64,000 nt of DNA, taken from Bacillus pseudomycoides. Lineage in GTDB: Bacteria > Bacillota > Bacilli > Bacillales > Bacillaceae_G. Of this stretch, positions 49,491-58,263 are shown piece by piece. Where the stretch lies: assembly GCF_022811845.1 (NCBI RefSeq), contig NZ_CP064266.1, positions 2,170,001 to 2,234,000 on the forward strand, written 5' to 3'. Made by a program: the position numbers and the translations under genes. The notes beneath the pieces are model-generated. The model saw nothing but the letters and a program-made list of their open reading frames with translations. It had not been told where the DNA came from and made no database searches. Every line of letters starts with the position of its first letter. Position 1 is the first letter of the stretch.

Positions 49491-49910
49491 ATGACAACAG
49501 TTAGAGAATTTATGAGTACCGATATTGTACAATGTACACCGCTAGATAATGTATATGAAGCTGCTGTGAAAATGAAAGAAGAGAACATTGGAATGATTCC
49601 AGTTGTCGAGGACAATCAAGTAGTTGGTCTTGTTACAGATCGTGATTTAGTTGTTCGTGGAATTGCTGAGAAACATCCTGGGTCTAATAAAATTACAAAT
49701 GTCATGACAACAGGAATTGTTTCCGTATCTCCTGAGGACTCTATTGAAAAGGCTACGGAATTAATGGCACAGTACCAAATCAGAAGATTGCCCGTAGTTG
49801 AAAATGGTCAGCTTGTTGGAATGTTAGCGCTAGGTGATTTAGCGGTAGCAGAGAAAGCTGATGATCAAGCAGGATTTGCTTTAAGTGAAATTTCCGAGCA
49901 TACGGAATGA
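49491..49910 (+). CDS. Two-CBS-domain protein
   Basis: 139 residues made of two CBS repeats (about 3-62 and 67-127): VREFMSTDIVQCTPLDNVYEAAVKM..GMIPVVEDNQVVGLVTDRDLV and ITNVMTTGIVSVSPEDSIEKATELM..RRLPVVENGQLVGMLALGDLA. CBS pairs bind adenine nucleotides such as AMP or ATP, in some cases c-di-AMP, and act as sensors. Similar to B. subtilis YhcV; no function assigned. AAGGAGGG precedes the ATG. Confidence 0.88.
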   Translation: MTTVREFMSTDIVQCTPLDNVYEAAVKMKEENIGMIPVVEDNQVVGLVTDRDLVVRGIAEKHPGSNKITNVMTTGIVSVSPEDSIEKATELMAQYQIRRLPVVENGQLVGMLALGDLAVAEKADDQAGFALSEISEHTE

Positions 49911-49966
49911 AGAGTTTTTTGTCTAGAAAATACAGTGCATTTAGATGCTAGAGAAAATGGAAGATC

Positions 49967-50019
49967 GGATACGTTTTACTAATACCGATATAAGATTATG
50001 TTGTTATTAAAACGTATCC
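49967..50019. repeat. 12-bp perfect inverted repeat
   Basis: GGATACGTTTTA and TAAAACGTATCC, separated by 29 bp, in the 327-bp gap after the CBS gene. No U-tract follows, so a terminator is unlikely; it may be an operator or a structured RNA. The rest of the gap is AT-rich and shows nothing else. Confidence 0.5.
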
Positions 50020-50237
50020 AAATATACATAGGAAAAAGAGTGAACTAAGTATATCTGAATAATGACACATATTAAATTCATTTGAAATTTTGGTTAACAA
50101 TTTCTATTACTAATTTTTGTTAAGTTGAAAAATGATATAATGATAGATATAAGTTTAATAATAATTTTTGAATATGTTAATATTAGTATATAATCTATTA
50201 AGATTTCATATATAAGTAGAAACGGAGGAGAAATGAT

Positions 50238-51389
50238 ATGAGGGATGTACAGAGTAATCCAAATTGGAATTTGGTTACAGATGTCTATGTGGAACCAAAT
50301 AATTTTGCGGATTTACTTTCTTTACTTGTACCAAATCATCCAAAAGGCGAAGGAAAAGAACGAACAATTTTAGCCTGGAAAGAAAAAGAATTTTATAAAC
50401 AAGAAAATTTGGCTCCGTTTATTTTATATGGAATGAATAAAGTGAAGGATTTGCCACAGTTTCATAAAGATGAAATACCAACTTTAGTTCGCATTGTTCG
50501 TTTATGTCAAAAACTTGGCTGGTATAAGGAAGCTTATACATTTATGGTGAACCATAAATTAGATGAATTTGTACACACATCTATGGAATACGAAACGTGG
50601 GACATTTTGACACAGGTTGTGGCTTGGAACTATTTAATTGTAAAGTATCGAATCGGTGAATTGGAAAATAAAGATGTAATGATATGGGAAAGAATTAAAT
50701 TTAATGAAGAATGTATTGAAAAATCCGAAAAATTATTATCACATAAGGAAGTAATGGAACTTACATTCTTTTATATTTGTAAACAGGCAAAACTATTGTC
50801 TAAAGAAGAATTAGATCAAGAGATGATGAATTTAGCAATATACTGTAATACATACGTTTATGACCTATATATATATGACTTATTAAAAAAATATCGTAAG
50901 TGTACAGACTTTTTAACATATTATGGACCAAGTTGCTCTGTTGTTGCATGTCAAAGGGCTGTAATTGCTCAAATTTCTGACCGCCTTAATCCGCTAAAAA
51001 CGACTCATGTGGATGATTATCTTTATGTAATGAAGGAAATGATGGAGCATATGTCGCTTGAGTTCATGAATCGATACGAGTATTTTATTGGAAAACTATT
51101 ATCATATGTACCATTCTTTGAAATGATTCAAGTTCCGCAACATGCATATTATTGTGAAGAGTTGATGTATGTTTGTAAAGGAATTGAGCATAAGGAAGAA
51201 ATCTTACGGAATTATATCTTTATACAATTACATGATTGTTTACCGTCATTTATTAAACAATTTCTAAAGAATAAGCGTTATGCAACGATTCATGATATTT
51301 TATTTTATTGGTGCGATAATGAACAACGAATGGGCTTAGAAAAGAAGTATAACTTAAGCTTTATTTATGAACGATATGCGTGTGGATAA
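50238..51389 (+). CDS. Unrecognised 383-aa cytoplasmic protein
   Basis: No signal peptide or membrane helix. The sequence is rich in Tyr, Glu, Lys and Leu with helix-forming segments spaced like helical repeats (for example RIVRLCQKLGWYKEAYTFM, then ELTFFYICKQAKLL), suggesting an all-alpha TPR-like solenoid, though no repeat consensus is clear. It holds several Cys. Composition is the same as neighbouring genes, so recent transfer is not indicated. AACGGAGGAG precedes the ATG. Single-gene unit closed by a bidirectional terminator. I cannot assign a function. Confidence 0.75.
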   Translation: MRDVQSNPNWNLVTDVYVEPNNFADLLSLLVPNHPKGEGKERTILAWKEKEFYKQENLAPFILYGMNKVKDLPQFHKDEIPTLVRIVRLCQKLGWYKEAYTFMVNHKLDEFVHTSMEYETWDILTQVVAWNYLIVKYRIGELENKDVMIWERIKFNEECIEKSEKLLSHKEVMELTFFYICKQAKLLSKEELDQEMMNLAIYCNTYVYDLYIYDLLKKYRKCTDFLTYYGPSCSVVACQRAVIAQISDRLNPLKTTHVDDYLYVMKEMMEHMSLEFMNRYEYFIGKLLSYVPFFEMIQVPQHAYYCEELMYVCKGIEHKEEILRNYIFIQLHDCLPSFIKQFLKNKRYATIHDILFYWCDNEQRMGLEKKYNLSFIYERYACG

Positions 51390-51420
51390 TGAATAGCTTT
51401 TTAGCATAATGTATATATAG

Positions 51421-51458
51421 AAAAAGGGATCTCACTTCAAAGTGAGGTCCCTTTTTTG
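51421..51458. terminator. Bidirectional terminator
   Basis: AAAGGGATCTCACTT / AAGTGAGGTCCCTTT stem with A5 and T6 flanks. Confidence 0.85.
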
Positions 51459-51479
51459 TCGTAAATGTAGAAAGGTGTT

Positions 51480-51818
51480 CTAAGCTTCTTGCTGTCTTTT
51501 ACGGTGTTCAGGAATGTAGATATATTGGGAAATAATGATTAGCACTCCTAAAAAAAATACAGGCAATATAGCAGCCGTATGAAAACCACTATAAATAATA
51601 TTAGTTATTAAGCCACTCATAATAATAAGTGCAGTATATATATGAGAAATTTTTTTCTTTAGTCGGATTTTGAATGCTTCCATCAAAGATTCAATAGCAA
51701 CAAATGCAATGACAATGCCCAAAAAAACAAGGTTTGTATTGTAAATGACTAAGCAACAGATTAATCCGAGAAAAGCTAAATACTCGATTATTAAGGGAAT
51801 ATTAATGTTACGTGGCAT
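51480..51818 (-). CDS. Small membrane protein
   Basis: 112 residues with four hydrophobic segments (about 8-26, 28-44, 60-76, 80-100) and a basic C terminus (EHRKRQQEA). Family not recognised. It begins 6 bp after the truncated M23 peptidase gene on the same strand, so both are probably one transcript. Confidence 0.6.
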   Translation of the reverse strand: MPRNINIPLIIEYLAFLGLICCLVIYNTNLVFLGIVIAFVAIESLMEAFKIRLKKKISHIYTALIIMSGLITNIIYSGFHTAAILPVFFLGVLIIISQYIYIPEHRKRQQEA

Positions 51819-51824
51819 ATAGTA

Positions 51825-52439
51825 TTACCGAACCAAATAAGGCAGTGGATTTACTGCGTTTGTCTTTTCAAAATTCCATTCACCATTATGTAATTCAAAA
51901 TGGTGATGTTGCCCAAATGAATGGCCCGTATTTCCCATATGTCCTAATAATTCCCCAGTTTGAACTTGATCCCCAACTTGTACTGAACGATCTTTCATAT
52001 GAGCGTAAACCGTTGTATATAGTTTACCTTGAATATGATGTGCTACAAATCCGTAAGATGTTCCGAAACGGATTTTATACCAATCCCCTGTAGTTTCTTG
52101 TACAGGGATGAACTTGCCGTTGGGTAATCTATCAATAATAGAGGAATTGATATTGGGTTTAGAGCGAATGTTTAAAACGTTGGCATTTACGATATAACGA
52201 TTTTCAAGTTCAGTAGAGTTAGTAAACGAACTATTTGTTTTTTTTAAGGAGTTAGTTTCATTCCTTTTTCTTATCTCAGTATTCAAATATAATATTTTCG
52301 AGTCAGATTTTATATGTTGAATGTGTTGAGTAGGCAATTGTTGAGCTGCTACAGTACGTGTCTCTACTTGATTTATGGATGGAAGTAGAGATGTGACTGC
52401 GACAGTAGTTGCTGTTAAAGCTGTAGCTTTCTGTTTCAT
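51825..52439 (-). CDS. SH3 / M23 metallopeptidase with the first half of the catalytic domain missing
   Basis: 204 residues. Signal-like N terminus (about 1-32), a spacer, a bacterial SH3 domain (about 80-134, VNANVLNIRSKPNINSSII..GDWYKIRF) and the second half of an M23 domain (about 136-200, TTVYAHMKDRSVQVGDQVQTGELLGHMGNTG then QHHHFEL). Active M23 enzymes bind zinc through an early H-x3-D motif and a late H-x-H; here only the late one (H178-H180) remains and the SH3 runs straight into the middle of M23. The enzyme is probably inactive. The SH3 could still bind wall. Confidence 0.65.
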   Translation of the reverse strand: MKQKATALTATTVAVTSLLPSINQVETRTVAAQQLPTQHIQHIKSDSKILYLNTEIRKRNETNSLKKTNSSFTNSTELENRYIVNANVLNIRSKPNINSSIIDRLPNGKFIPVQETTGDWYKIRFGTSYGFVAHHIQGKLYTTVYAHMKDRSVQVGDQVQTGELLGHMGNTGHSFGQHHHFELHNGEWNFEKTNAVNPLPYLVR

Positions 52440-52604
52440 CTAATATTAGCCCCCCATAGATGTATTAATATATTTTTTATTATAGTATAAAGATATAATA
52501 TTTTGTGCGTTGTTCATATAACTGTAATATGATATGTGAAAAATAACAATTTTTTAATGGAATCGAAATATATTATAAGAATAACAAATAAATAATCATG
52601 ATAA

Positions 52605-52700
52605 ATATAAAGTGAAGCTTTAATTAGTGGGGGTTCTTTATCACACACTGATTATTAACGCTCACCAATTGGGCTTTTTGGGAGAATAAATTAACTTTTT
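52605..52700 (+). repeat. Dispersed short repeat, copy 4
   Basis: ATATAAAGTGAAGCTTTAAT, a GTGGGG-TTC stretch, CACTGATTATTAACG and CTCACCAATTGGGCTTTTTG in the same order as the copies at 9.4 and 60.9 kb. Confidence 0.7.
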
Positions 52701-52794
52701 TCTTCCTGTTTTTACGTGGCATGGGGCAGAAATAAGTTAAAACAGTTGCTGATGCTCCATGACAGTGTTATACTGACAATGTTAATTTTATATT

Positions 52795-52887
52795 ATGCTA
52801 GGAGAGCTGGTGTTGCCAGCTGAGAGTAAGGCCGAGAGTCTTTTATCCTTTCACCACCTGATCTAGATTATGCTAGCGTAGGGAAGC
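52795..52887 (+). promoter_or_regulatory. TPP riboswitch 1 of tandem pair
   Basis: Conserved THI-box parts in order: CAGCTGAGAGTAAGGCC, ACCTGATCTAGATTATGCTA and GCGTAGGGAAGC. These form the pyrimidine (CUGAGA) and diphosphate sensor arms. It binds thiamin diphosphate; the terminator at 52910 is the likely output. Confidence 0.9.
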
Positions 52888-52909
52888 AATTCGGACATGA
52901 ACATTAGGT

Positions 52910-52944
52910 CCCCGTTTCTTTGCGTAAAGAAACGGGGCTTTTTT
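52910..52944 (+). terminator. Terminator of TPP riboswitch 1
   Basis: CCCCGTTTCTTT / AAAGAAACGGGG, a perfect 12-bp stem with GCGT loop, then CT6. Confidence 0.9.
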
Positions 52945-52967
52945 ATTTAATAATTTAATAGTGAAAA

Positions 52968-53053
52968 CCACTAGGGGTGCTTTGCATGCTGAGAGAGGAA
53001 TAATCCTTAACCCTTATGGACCTGATCTAGGTAATACTAGCGAAGGGAAGTGG
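52968..53053 (+). promoter_or_regulatory. TPP riboswitch 2 of tandem pair
   Basis: GGGGTGC..GCATGCTGAGAGAGG, ACCTGATCTAGGTAATACTA and GCGAAGGGAAG. P1 is CCACT/AGTGG. The 3' strand of P1 (AAGTGG) can instead pair with the 5' arm of the next terminator (CCACTT), giving an antiterminator when TPP is absent. Confidence 0.92.
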
Positions 53054-53083
53054 AACAACGAATAAATATATTTTTATTTGGTG

Positions 53084-53114
53084 AACCACTTCTATATAGA
53101 AGTGGTTTTTTATT
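53084..53114 (+). terminator. Terminator of TPP riboswitch 2
   Basis: AACCACTTCT / AGAAGTGGTT stem followed by T6A T4, 35 bp before tenA. Confidence 0.88.
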
Positions 53115-53148
53115 TTAATAAATAGATATAAAGGAAGGGGAAATATAA

Positions 53149-53844
53149 ATGAAATTTTGTGAGAGGTTATTTGAAACTGTACAGCCTGTTTGGGAGAAAA
53201 GTCATAACCATCCGTTTGTAACGGGAATGGGGGATGGTACGTTAGAAAAAGATAAATTCCAATATTACATCGTACAAGATTATTTATATTTGCTAGACTA
53301 TGCAAAACTATATGCAATTGGAGTTGTAAAAGCAACGAATCCACAGGTGATGGGTAAATTTGCAGAACAAATAGATGGTATTTTGAATGGAGAAATGACA
53401 ATTCATAAACAGTATGCAAAACGTCTTGGCATTTCTGTACAAGAGATGGAAGAGGCAAAGCCATCTGCTAAAAATCTAGCGTATACAAATTATATGATGT
53501 CAGTATCTCAAAATGGTACGCTTGCAGAGTTAATTGCGGCTCTTCTTCCATGTATGTGGAGCTATTGGGAAATTGGAAAACGCTTAAATGATATTCCAGG
53601 AGCAAGAGATCACGAATTTTTTGGTGAATGGATTCAAGGGTATAGCTCAGAAGAATATGGAAGTCTTTGCACTTGGCTAATGGATTTATTAAATGAACTA
53701 GCTGAAGGGAAATCTGAACAAGAGCTAGCTAGATTAGAAGAAATTTTCTTATATTCCAGCCGATTTGAGTATTTATTCTGGGATATGGCGTATCGTAAGG
53801 AGATGTGGGGTTTTGAGGAGCAAGAGCATACTACAGTTTCATAA
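53149..53844 (+). CDS. tenA: Aminopyrimidine aminohydrolase TenA (thiaminase II)
   Basis: 231 residues. TenA family blocks: HPFVTGMGDGTLEKDKFQYYIVQDYLYLLDYAKLYAIG, then the catalytic Cys in LLPCMWSYWEIGKRL and the C-terminal FEYLFWDMAYRKEMW with the active-site Glu region of the family. It hydrolyses formylaminopyrimidine-derived aminomethyl pyrimidine to HMP in salvage of degraded thiamin. First gene of the operon, under two TPP riboswitches. Confidence 0.93.
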   Translation: MKFCERLFETVQPVWEKSHNHPFVTGMGDGTLEKDKFQYYIVQDYLYLLDYAKLYAIGVVKATNPQVMGKFAEQIDGILNGEMTIHKQYAKRLGISVQEMEEAKPSAKNLAYTNYMMSVSQNGTLAELIAALLPCMWSYWEIGKRLNDIPGARDHEFFGEWIQGYSSEEYGSLCTWLMDLLNELAEGKSEQELARLEEIFLYSSRFEYLFWDMAYRKEMWGFEEQEHTTVS

Positions 53845-54562
53845 TGTTTCCTTTCATTATGATGAAAAGCCAATCATAAACGGTCTAGATGCTTCCGTAC
53901 AAGAAAAAGAGTTTGTTAGCATTATTGGGCCGAGTGGCTGTGGCAAAAGTACATTGTTTCGTTTAATTACAGGATTAGAAGAACCGACGGCTGGAAAGAT
54001 TCAACTAACAGAAACCTCTAGTCATCCTGTAGGATATATGCCACAAAAAGATATGCTCCTGCCGTGGAGAACGATTATTGAAAATGCGGCATTGCCGTTA
54101 GAGTGTCAAGGGATAAAGAAAAAAGAAGCGCATGTAACGGCCAAAGGGCTGTTAGAACAATTTGGTTTACAAGGATACGAGAACAAGTATCCGAAAGATT
54201 TATCAGGTGGTATGCGGCAGCGAGTGTCCTTTATTCGAACTTTATTAACAGGCGGGGATATTTTATTGTTAGATGAACCTTTTAGCGCATTAGACGCTTT
54301 AACGAAAGCAACGTTGCAAGAATGGTTGTTTGAACAATGGAAACAGTGGCAAAAAACAATTTTATTTATTACACATGATGTTGAGGAAGCGCTTTTTCTT
54401 TCCAATCGAATTTTTGTTGTGACAGGGCAGCCTATAACAACTTTGACGGAACGTATTGTACCACTTGGAATGGATCGCTCAAGGAAAGATTTGCATAAAA
54501 CTGAAATATTAGCTTTAAAAGATGAATTACTGAGTATGCTGCAAAGGCAGGTGCTTGTATGA
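53813..54562 (+). CDS. thiZ: ABC transporter ATPase for thiamin pyrimidine precursor
   Basis: 249 residues from TTG 53813 (TAAGGAGATG upstream), overlapping tenA by 32 bp. Walker A GPSGCGKST, Q-loop MPQKDMLLPWR, signature LSGGMRQR, Walker B ILLLDEPF, H-loop ITHDVEEA. NrtD/SsuB-like subfamily. With the next two genes it forms the ThiXYZ-type importer of N-formyl aminopyrimidine; the identity follows from the operon context. Confidence 0.85.
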   Translation: MRSKSILQFHNVSFHYDEKPIINGLDASVQEKEFVSIIGPSGCGKSTLFRLITGLEEPTAGKIQLTETSSHPVGYMPQKDMLLPWRTIIENAALPLECQGIKKKEAHVTAKGLLEQFGLQGYENKYPKDLSGGMRQRVSFIRTLLTGGDILLLDEPFSALDALTKATLQEWLFEQWKQWQKTILFITHDVEEALFLSNRIFVVTGQPITTLTERIVPLGMDRSRKDLHKTEILALKDELLSMLQRQVLV

Positions 54563-55311
54563 AACGTGTGACCGAGTTATTGCCTGCACTGATTTTAAGT
54601 AGCATACTGCTCATAGCTTGGGAAGTGGGGGCTAGAATTGTAGATGAGATGTACATTTTGCCATCTCCTACTGCAATTCTAGCGAAAATGTGGGCGCTGC
54701 GTGACATACTACTTACAGTTCATTTGCCAGCAACTTTATATGTAGTCTTAATTGGAATTGTTATTTCTATTGTACTTGGTGTTGGATTGGCGATGGCTAT
54801 GAATACGAGTAAATGGATAGAAAGAGCTTTTTATCCGTTACTAGTTGCTTCACAAACGATTCCGATTACTGCTTTAGCACCATTATTTGTTTTATGGTTT
54901 GGATATTCAATTTGGAGCAAGGTAGTTGTTACGGTCTTGATTACATTCTTCCCGATTGCGGTCAATACGTATGATGGATTACGCAGCACGAAAAAGGAAT
55001 GGGAGGAGCTTTTAGTAACATACGGTGCAACGAAAAAAGACATTTTTCTCAAGTTAAAATTGCCCTCTGCGCTCCCGTACTTTTTCTCTGCTTTAAAAAT
55101 TGCTGTTCCGCTTAGTGTAATTGGTGCAGCTATTGGTGAGTGGCTTGGAGCACAAGCTGGTTTAGGATACTTTAGTAAACGAATGATGACGCAGTTAGAT
55201 GGGGCAGGCGTGTTTGCACCGATTGTTTTGTTATCATTACTAGCTATTTTGTTTGTATTACTTGTTTCTATGTTAGAAAAGAAATTCATTAGTTGGAGGA
55301 AACATTCATGA
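54559..55311 (+). CDS. thiX: ABC transporter permease for thiamin pyrimidine precursor
   Basis: 250 residues, six membrane helices, with the SsuC/TauC-type loop EWEELLVTYGATKKDIFLKLKLPSALPYF that docks on the ATPase. Overlaps thiZ by 4 bp (ATGA) and the next gene by 4 bp. Inference of substrate as for thiZ. Confidence 0.85.
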   Translation: MKRVTELLPALILSSILLIAWEVGARIVDEMYILPSPTAILAKMWALRDILLTVHLPATLYVVLIGIVISIVLGVGLAMAMNTSKWIERAFYPLLVASQTIPITALAPLFVLWFGYSIWSKVVVTVLITFFPIAVNTYDGLRSTKKEWEELLVTYGATKKDIFLKLKLPSALPYFFSALKIAVPLSVIGAAIGEWLGAQAGLGYFSKRMMTQLDGAGVFAPIVLLSLLAILFVLLVSMLEKKFISWRKHS

Positions 55312-56309
55312 AATTATTCAAACGCATCTTTGTGTTTACATTATTAGTTGTAATGATTGCAGGGTGTTCTAGCAATTCAGCATCAGAGAAGAAAAAGGCT
55401 GAGAAAGAAGTAACGGTTATGCTCGATTGGTATCCAAATGCGGTTCATAGTTTTATCTATGCAGCGATTGAAAAAGGATACTTTAAAGAAGAAGGAGTAA
55501 AAGTGAATATTAAATTCCCTTCTAATCCAACAGACCCATTAACATTAGCAGCAGCAGGAAAAGTAACAGTTGGTTTATACTATCAGCCAGATGTTGTCAT
55601 CGCAAGAGCTAATGAACAAATTCCAGTAAAATCAATTGGGGCTGTAGTTCGTTCCCCATTAAACCATGTTGTATCGTTAAAATCAGCTGGCATTCAGTCT
55701 CCAAAAGATTTAGAAGGTAAAACAGTTGGTTATTCAGGAACACCTTTAAGTGAAGCATATTTAAAAACGATGGTAAAAGAGGTTGGTGGGAATCCAGATA
55801 CTGTAAAAGTAGTGGATGTTGGATTTGATTTAGTGCCAGCGTTGATTACGAAAAAGGTAGATGCTGTTACAGGTGCTTATATTAACCATGAAGTCCCAGT
55901 TATGCGTCATCAAGGACATGAACCAGCATACTTTAACCCAGCTGACTATGGTGTGCCAAATTATCATGAACTTGTTTTTGTCACAGGTGATAAAACATTG
56001 AAAAAAGATAAAGAAGCGTTGCAGGCCTTTTTACGCGGGGCGAAAAAAGGATACGAATTTATGAAAAAGAATCCAGATGAAGCGCTTAATATTTTATTAG
56101 ATCATCAAGAAAAAGAAAACTTCCCACTTGTTCCAGAAGTTGAAAAAGAAAGTATGAAAATTTTATTAGAGAAAATGGAAACGAAAGATGAACCGTTTTT
56201 ATCAGATTCAAAAGAGTCATGGGAAAAACAAAATAAATGGTTGAAAGAAAAAGGCATGACAAAAGAAAGTGTGCCTGCCAATGAATTATTCGAAAATATT
56301 TTAAAGTAG
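55308..56309 (+). CDS. thiY: Substrate-binding lipoprotein for thiamin pyrimidine precursor (NMT1/THI5-like)
   Basis: 333 residues from ATG 55308 (TTGGAGG upstream). Lipobox IAGC with C20. The NMT1/THI5-like start VTVMLDWYPNAVHSFIYAAIEKGYFKEEG is clear. In B. halodurans ThiY binds formylaminopyrimidine; TenA next door processes the imported compound. Confidence 0.88.
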   Translation: MKLFKRIFVFTLLVVMIAGCSSNSASEKKKAEKEVTVMLDWYPNAVHSFIYAAIEKGYFKEEGVKVNIKFPSNPTDPLTLAAAGKVTVGLYYQPDVVIARANEQIPVKSIGAVVRSPLNHVVSLKSAGIQSPKDLEGKTVGYSGTPLSEAYLKTMVKEVGGNPDTVKVVDVGFDLVPALITKKVDAVTGAYINHEVPVMRHQGHEPAYFNPADYGVPNYHELVFVTGDKTLKKDKEALQAFLRGAKKGYEFMKKNPDEALNILLDHQEKENFPLVPEVEKESMKILLEKMETKDEPFLSDSKESWEKQNKWLKEKGMTKESVPANELFENILK

Positions 56310-56319
56310 GCGAGTGAAT

Positions 56320-56940
56320 ATGAAAGACGAGCTCCATGTTATCTCAAATGGTCAGATGACATTCGCAGAATTAGCGAATGTAGCGATGCAAATTGAGAGT
56401 GAGATTGATTATTTGCATATTCGTGAGCGAGAAAAGAGTACGAAAGAGTTATATGAAGGTGTGGAAGGTCTACTAAAGAGGGGCTTTCCAGCATCTAAGC
56501 TTGTGATGAATGACCGAATCGATATTGCAACTTTATTACATATCCCTCGCGTACAATTGGGATATCGAAGTGCTGATATCAGGTCTGTGAAGGAAAATTT
56601 TTCTTATTTGCATGTTGGTTATTCTGTGCATTCTTTAGAAGAAGCAATAATAGCTTTCAAAAATGGTGCAGATTCCCTTGTTTATGGACATGTATTTCCG
56701 ACAGATTGTAAGAAGGGTGTCCCGGCAAGAGGATTAGAAGAAATTTCAGATATGGCAAGGCGATTAACGATACCGATTACAGCTATTGGAGGGATAACAC
56801 CTGAAAATACAGGGGAGGTTCTTAAATCTGGTGTAAGTGGTATTGCAGTTATGTCTGGAATTGTAAGTGATCGTAATCCATACGAGAAAGCAAGATTGTA
56901 CAAGGAAACAATAAGAAAGTGGGCGGAAAATCATGAGTAA
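56320..56940 (+). CDS. tenI: Thiazole tautomerase TenI
   Basis: 206 residues from ATG 56320. ThiE-like TIM barrel: LHIREREKS, SLVYGHVFPTDCKKGVPARG and ITAIGGITPENTGEVLKSGVSGIAVMSGI. The VYGHVF His corresponds to the catalytic His of TenI, which aromatises the thiazole carboxylate tautomer; ThiE synthase activity is less likely since TenI is the usual protein in this operon. Overlaps thiO by 8 bp. Confidence 0.88.
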   Translation: MKDELHVISNGQMTFAELANVAMQIESEIDYLHIREREKSTKELYEGVEGLLKRGFPASKLVMNDRIDIATLLHIPRVQLGYRSADIRSVKENFSYLHVGYSVHSLEEAIIAFKNGADSLVYGHVFPTDCKKGVPARGLEEISDMARRLTIPITAIGGITPENTGEVLKSGVSGIAVMSGIVSDRNPYEKARLYKETIRKWAENHE

Positions 56941-58042
56941 GAAGTATGATGTAGCCATTATTGGCGGTGGTGTAATTGGTAGCTCAGTTGCACATTTTTT
57001 AGCAGAGAGAGGATACCAAGTTGCAATTGTTGAGAAACAAAGGATTGCGTCTGAAGCTTCTAAAGCAGCAGCAGGTTTACTTGGTGTACAGGCGGAGTGG
57101 GATGCGTATGACCCATTATTTGAACTTGCTAGAGAAAGCCGTACAATATTTCCACAACTTGCAAAAGCTTTACGTGAAAAAACTGGCATCGATATTGGGT
57201 ACGAGGAGAAAGGGATATACCGGATTGCCCAAAATGAGGATGAGAAGACGAGAATACTAGATATTATGGATTGGCAACAGAAGGCAGGAGAAGAATCTTA
57301 TTTTCTTACAGGAGATCAGCTTCGTGAAAAAGAGCCCTTTCTCTCTTCGTCCATTACCTGCGCTGTATATTATCCGAAAGACGGTCATGTCATTGCGCCG
57401 GAACTTACAAAGGCATTTGCACACTCTGCGGCTATTTCTGGAGCTGATATATATGAACAAACAGAAGTATTTGATATTCAAATTGAAAATAATCAAGTTA
57501 CTGGAATTGTTACGAATGAAGGGTTTACTCCATGTGAAAAGGTAGTTATTGCAGGTGGTTCGTGGAGTACGAAACTGCTTCACCATTTCGATAAAGATTG
57601 GGGTACATATCCGGTAAAAGGAGAAGTTGTTGCAGTAAAAAGCCATAAACCATTGCTAGGTGCCCCGATTTTTCAAGAGCGATTTTATATCGCCCCAAAA
57701 CGAGGGGGACGTTATGTAATTGGAGCAACAATGAAGCCTCATACGTTTAACAAATCTGTACAATCAGAAAGTATTACTTCGATATTAGAGCGTGCTTATA
57801 CGATCTTGCCGGCTTTGAAAGAAGCAGAATGGGATAGTACGTGGGCGGGATTACGTCCTCAATCTAATCATGAAGTTCCATACATGGGAGTACATGAAGA
57901 AATAGAAGGTTTGTATGCTTGTACAGGTCATTACCGAAACGGTATTTTATTAAGTCCTGTTTCTGGTCAATATATGGCCGATTTAATAGAAGGAAAGCAA
58001 GGAAACCATTTACTAGATAAATTGCTTTTTAAAACGGTTTAG
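56933..58042 (+). CDS. thiO: Glycine oxidase ThiO
   Basis: 369 residues. FAD-binding Rossmann GGGVIGSSVAHFLAERG at residues 10-26, DAO-family signature with GKQGNHLLDK at the end. Oxidises glycine to iminoacetate (dehydroglycine) with O2, the aerobic source of the thiazole C-N unit. Confidence 0.92.
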   Translation: MSKKYDVAIIGGGVIGSSVAHFLAERGYQVAIVEKQRIASEASKAAAGLLGVQAEWDAYDPLFELARESRTIFPQLAKALREKTGIDIGYEEKGIYRIAQNEDEKTRILDIMDWQQKAGEESYFLTGDQLREKEPFLSSSITCAVYYPKDGHVIAPELTKAFAHSAAISGADIYEQTEVFDIQIENNQVTGIVTNEGFTPCEKVVIAGGSWSTKLLHHFDKDWGTYPVKGEVVAVKSHKPLLGAPIFQERFYIAPKRGGRYVIGATMKPHTFNKSVQSESITSILERAYTILPALKEAEWDSTWAGLRPQSNHEVPYMGVHEEIEGLYACTGHYRNGILLSPVSGQYMADLIEGKQGNHLLDKLLFKTV

Positions 58043-58057
58043 AAAGGGGAGGGAAGT

Positions 58058-58261
58058 TTGAACTTAAAAATTAATGGTAAGCAAGTAGAGGTACCGGGAA
58101 GTGTTAAGACAGTAGCAGAATTGCTTACGCATTTAGGATTAGATACAAAGATTGTTGTAGTAGAACGCAATACAGATATTTTAACAAAAGAAAACCATCA
58201 AGATACATCTGTTTTTGATGGAGACCAAATTGAGATTGTAACTTTCGTAGGAGGCGGTTGA
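58058..58261 (+). CDS. thiS: Sulfur carrier protein ThiS
   Basis: 67 residues, TTG start after AGGGGAGGG. Ubiquitin-like fold with C-terminal VTFVGGG; the last Gly-Gly is made a thiocarboxylate by ThiF. Ends 3 bp before thiG. Confidence 0.92.
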   Translation: MNLKINGKQVEVPGSVKTVAELLTHLGLDTKIVVVERNTDILTKENHQDTSVFDGDQIEIVTFVGGG

Positions 58262-58263
58262 TT

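Noticed and set aside
51812..52093. 93-codon plus-strand frame
   Set aside because: Lies opposite the SH3/M23 gene, whose domains are clear on the minus strand.
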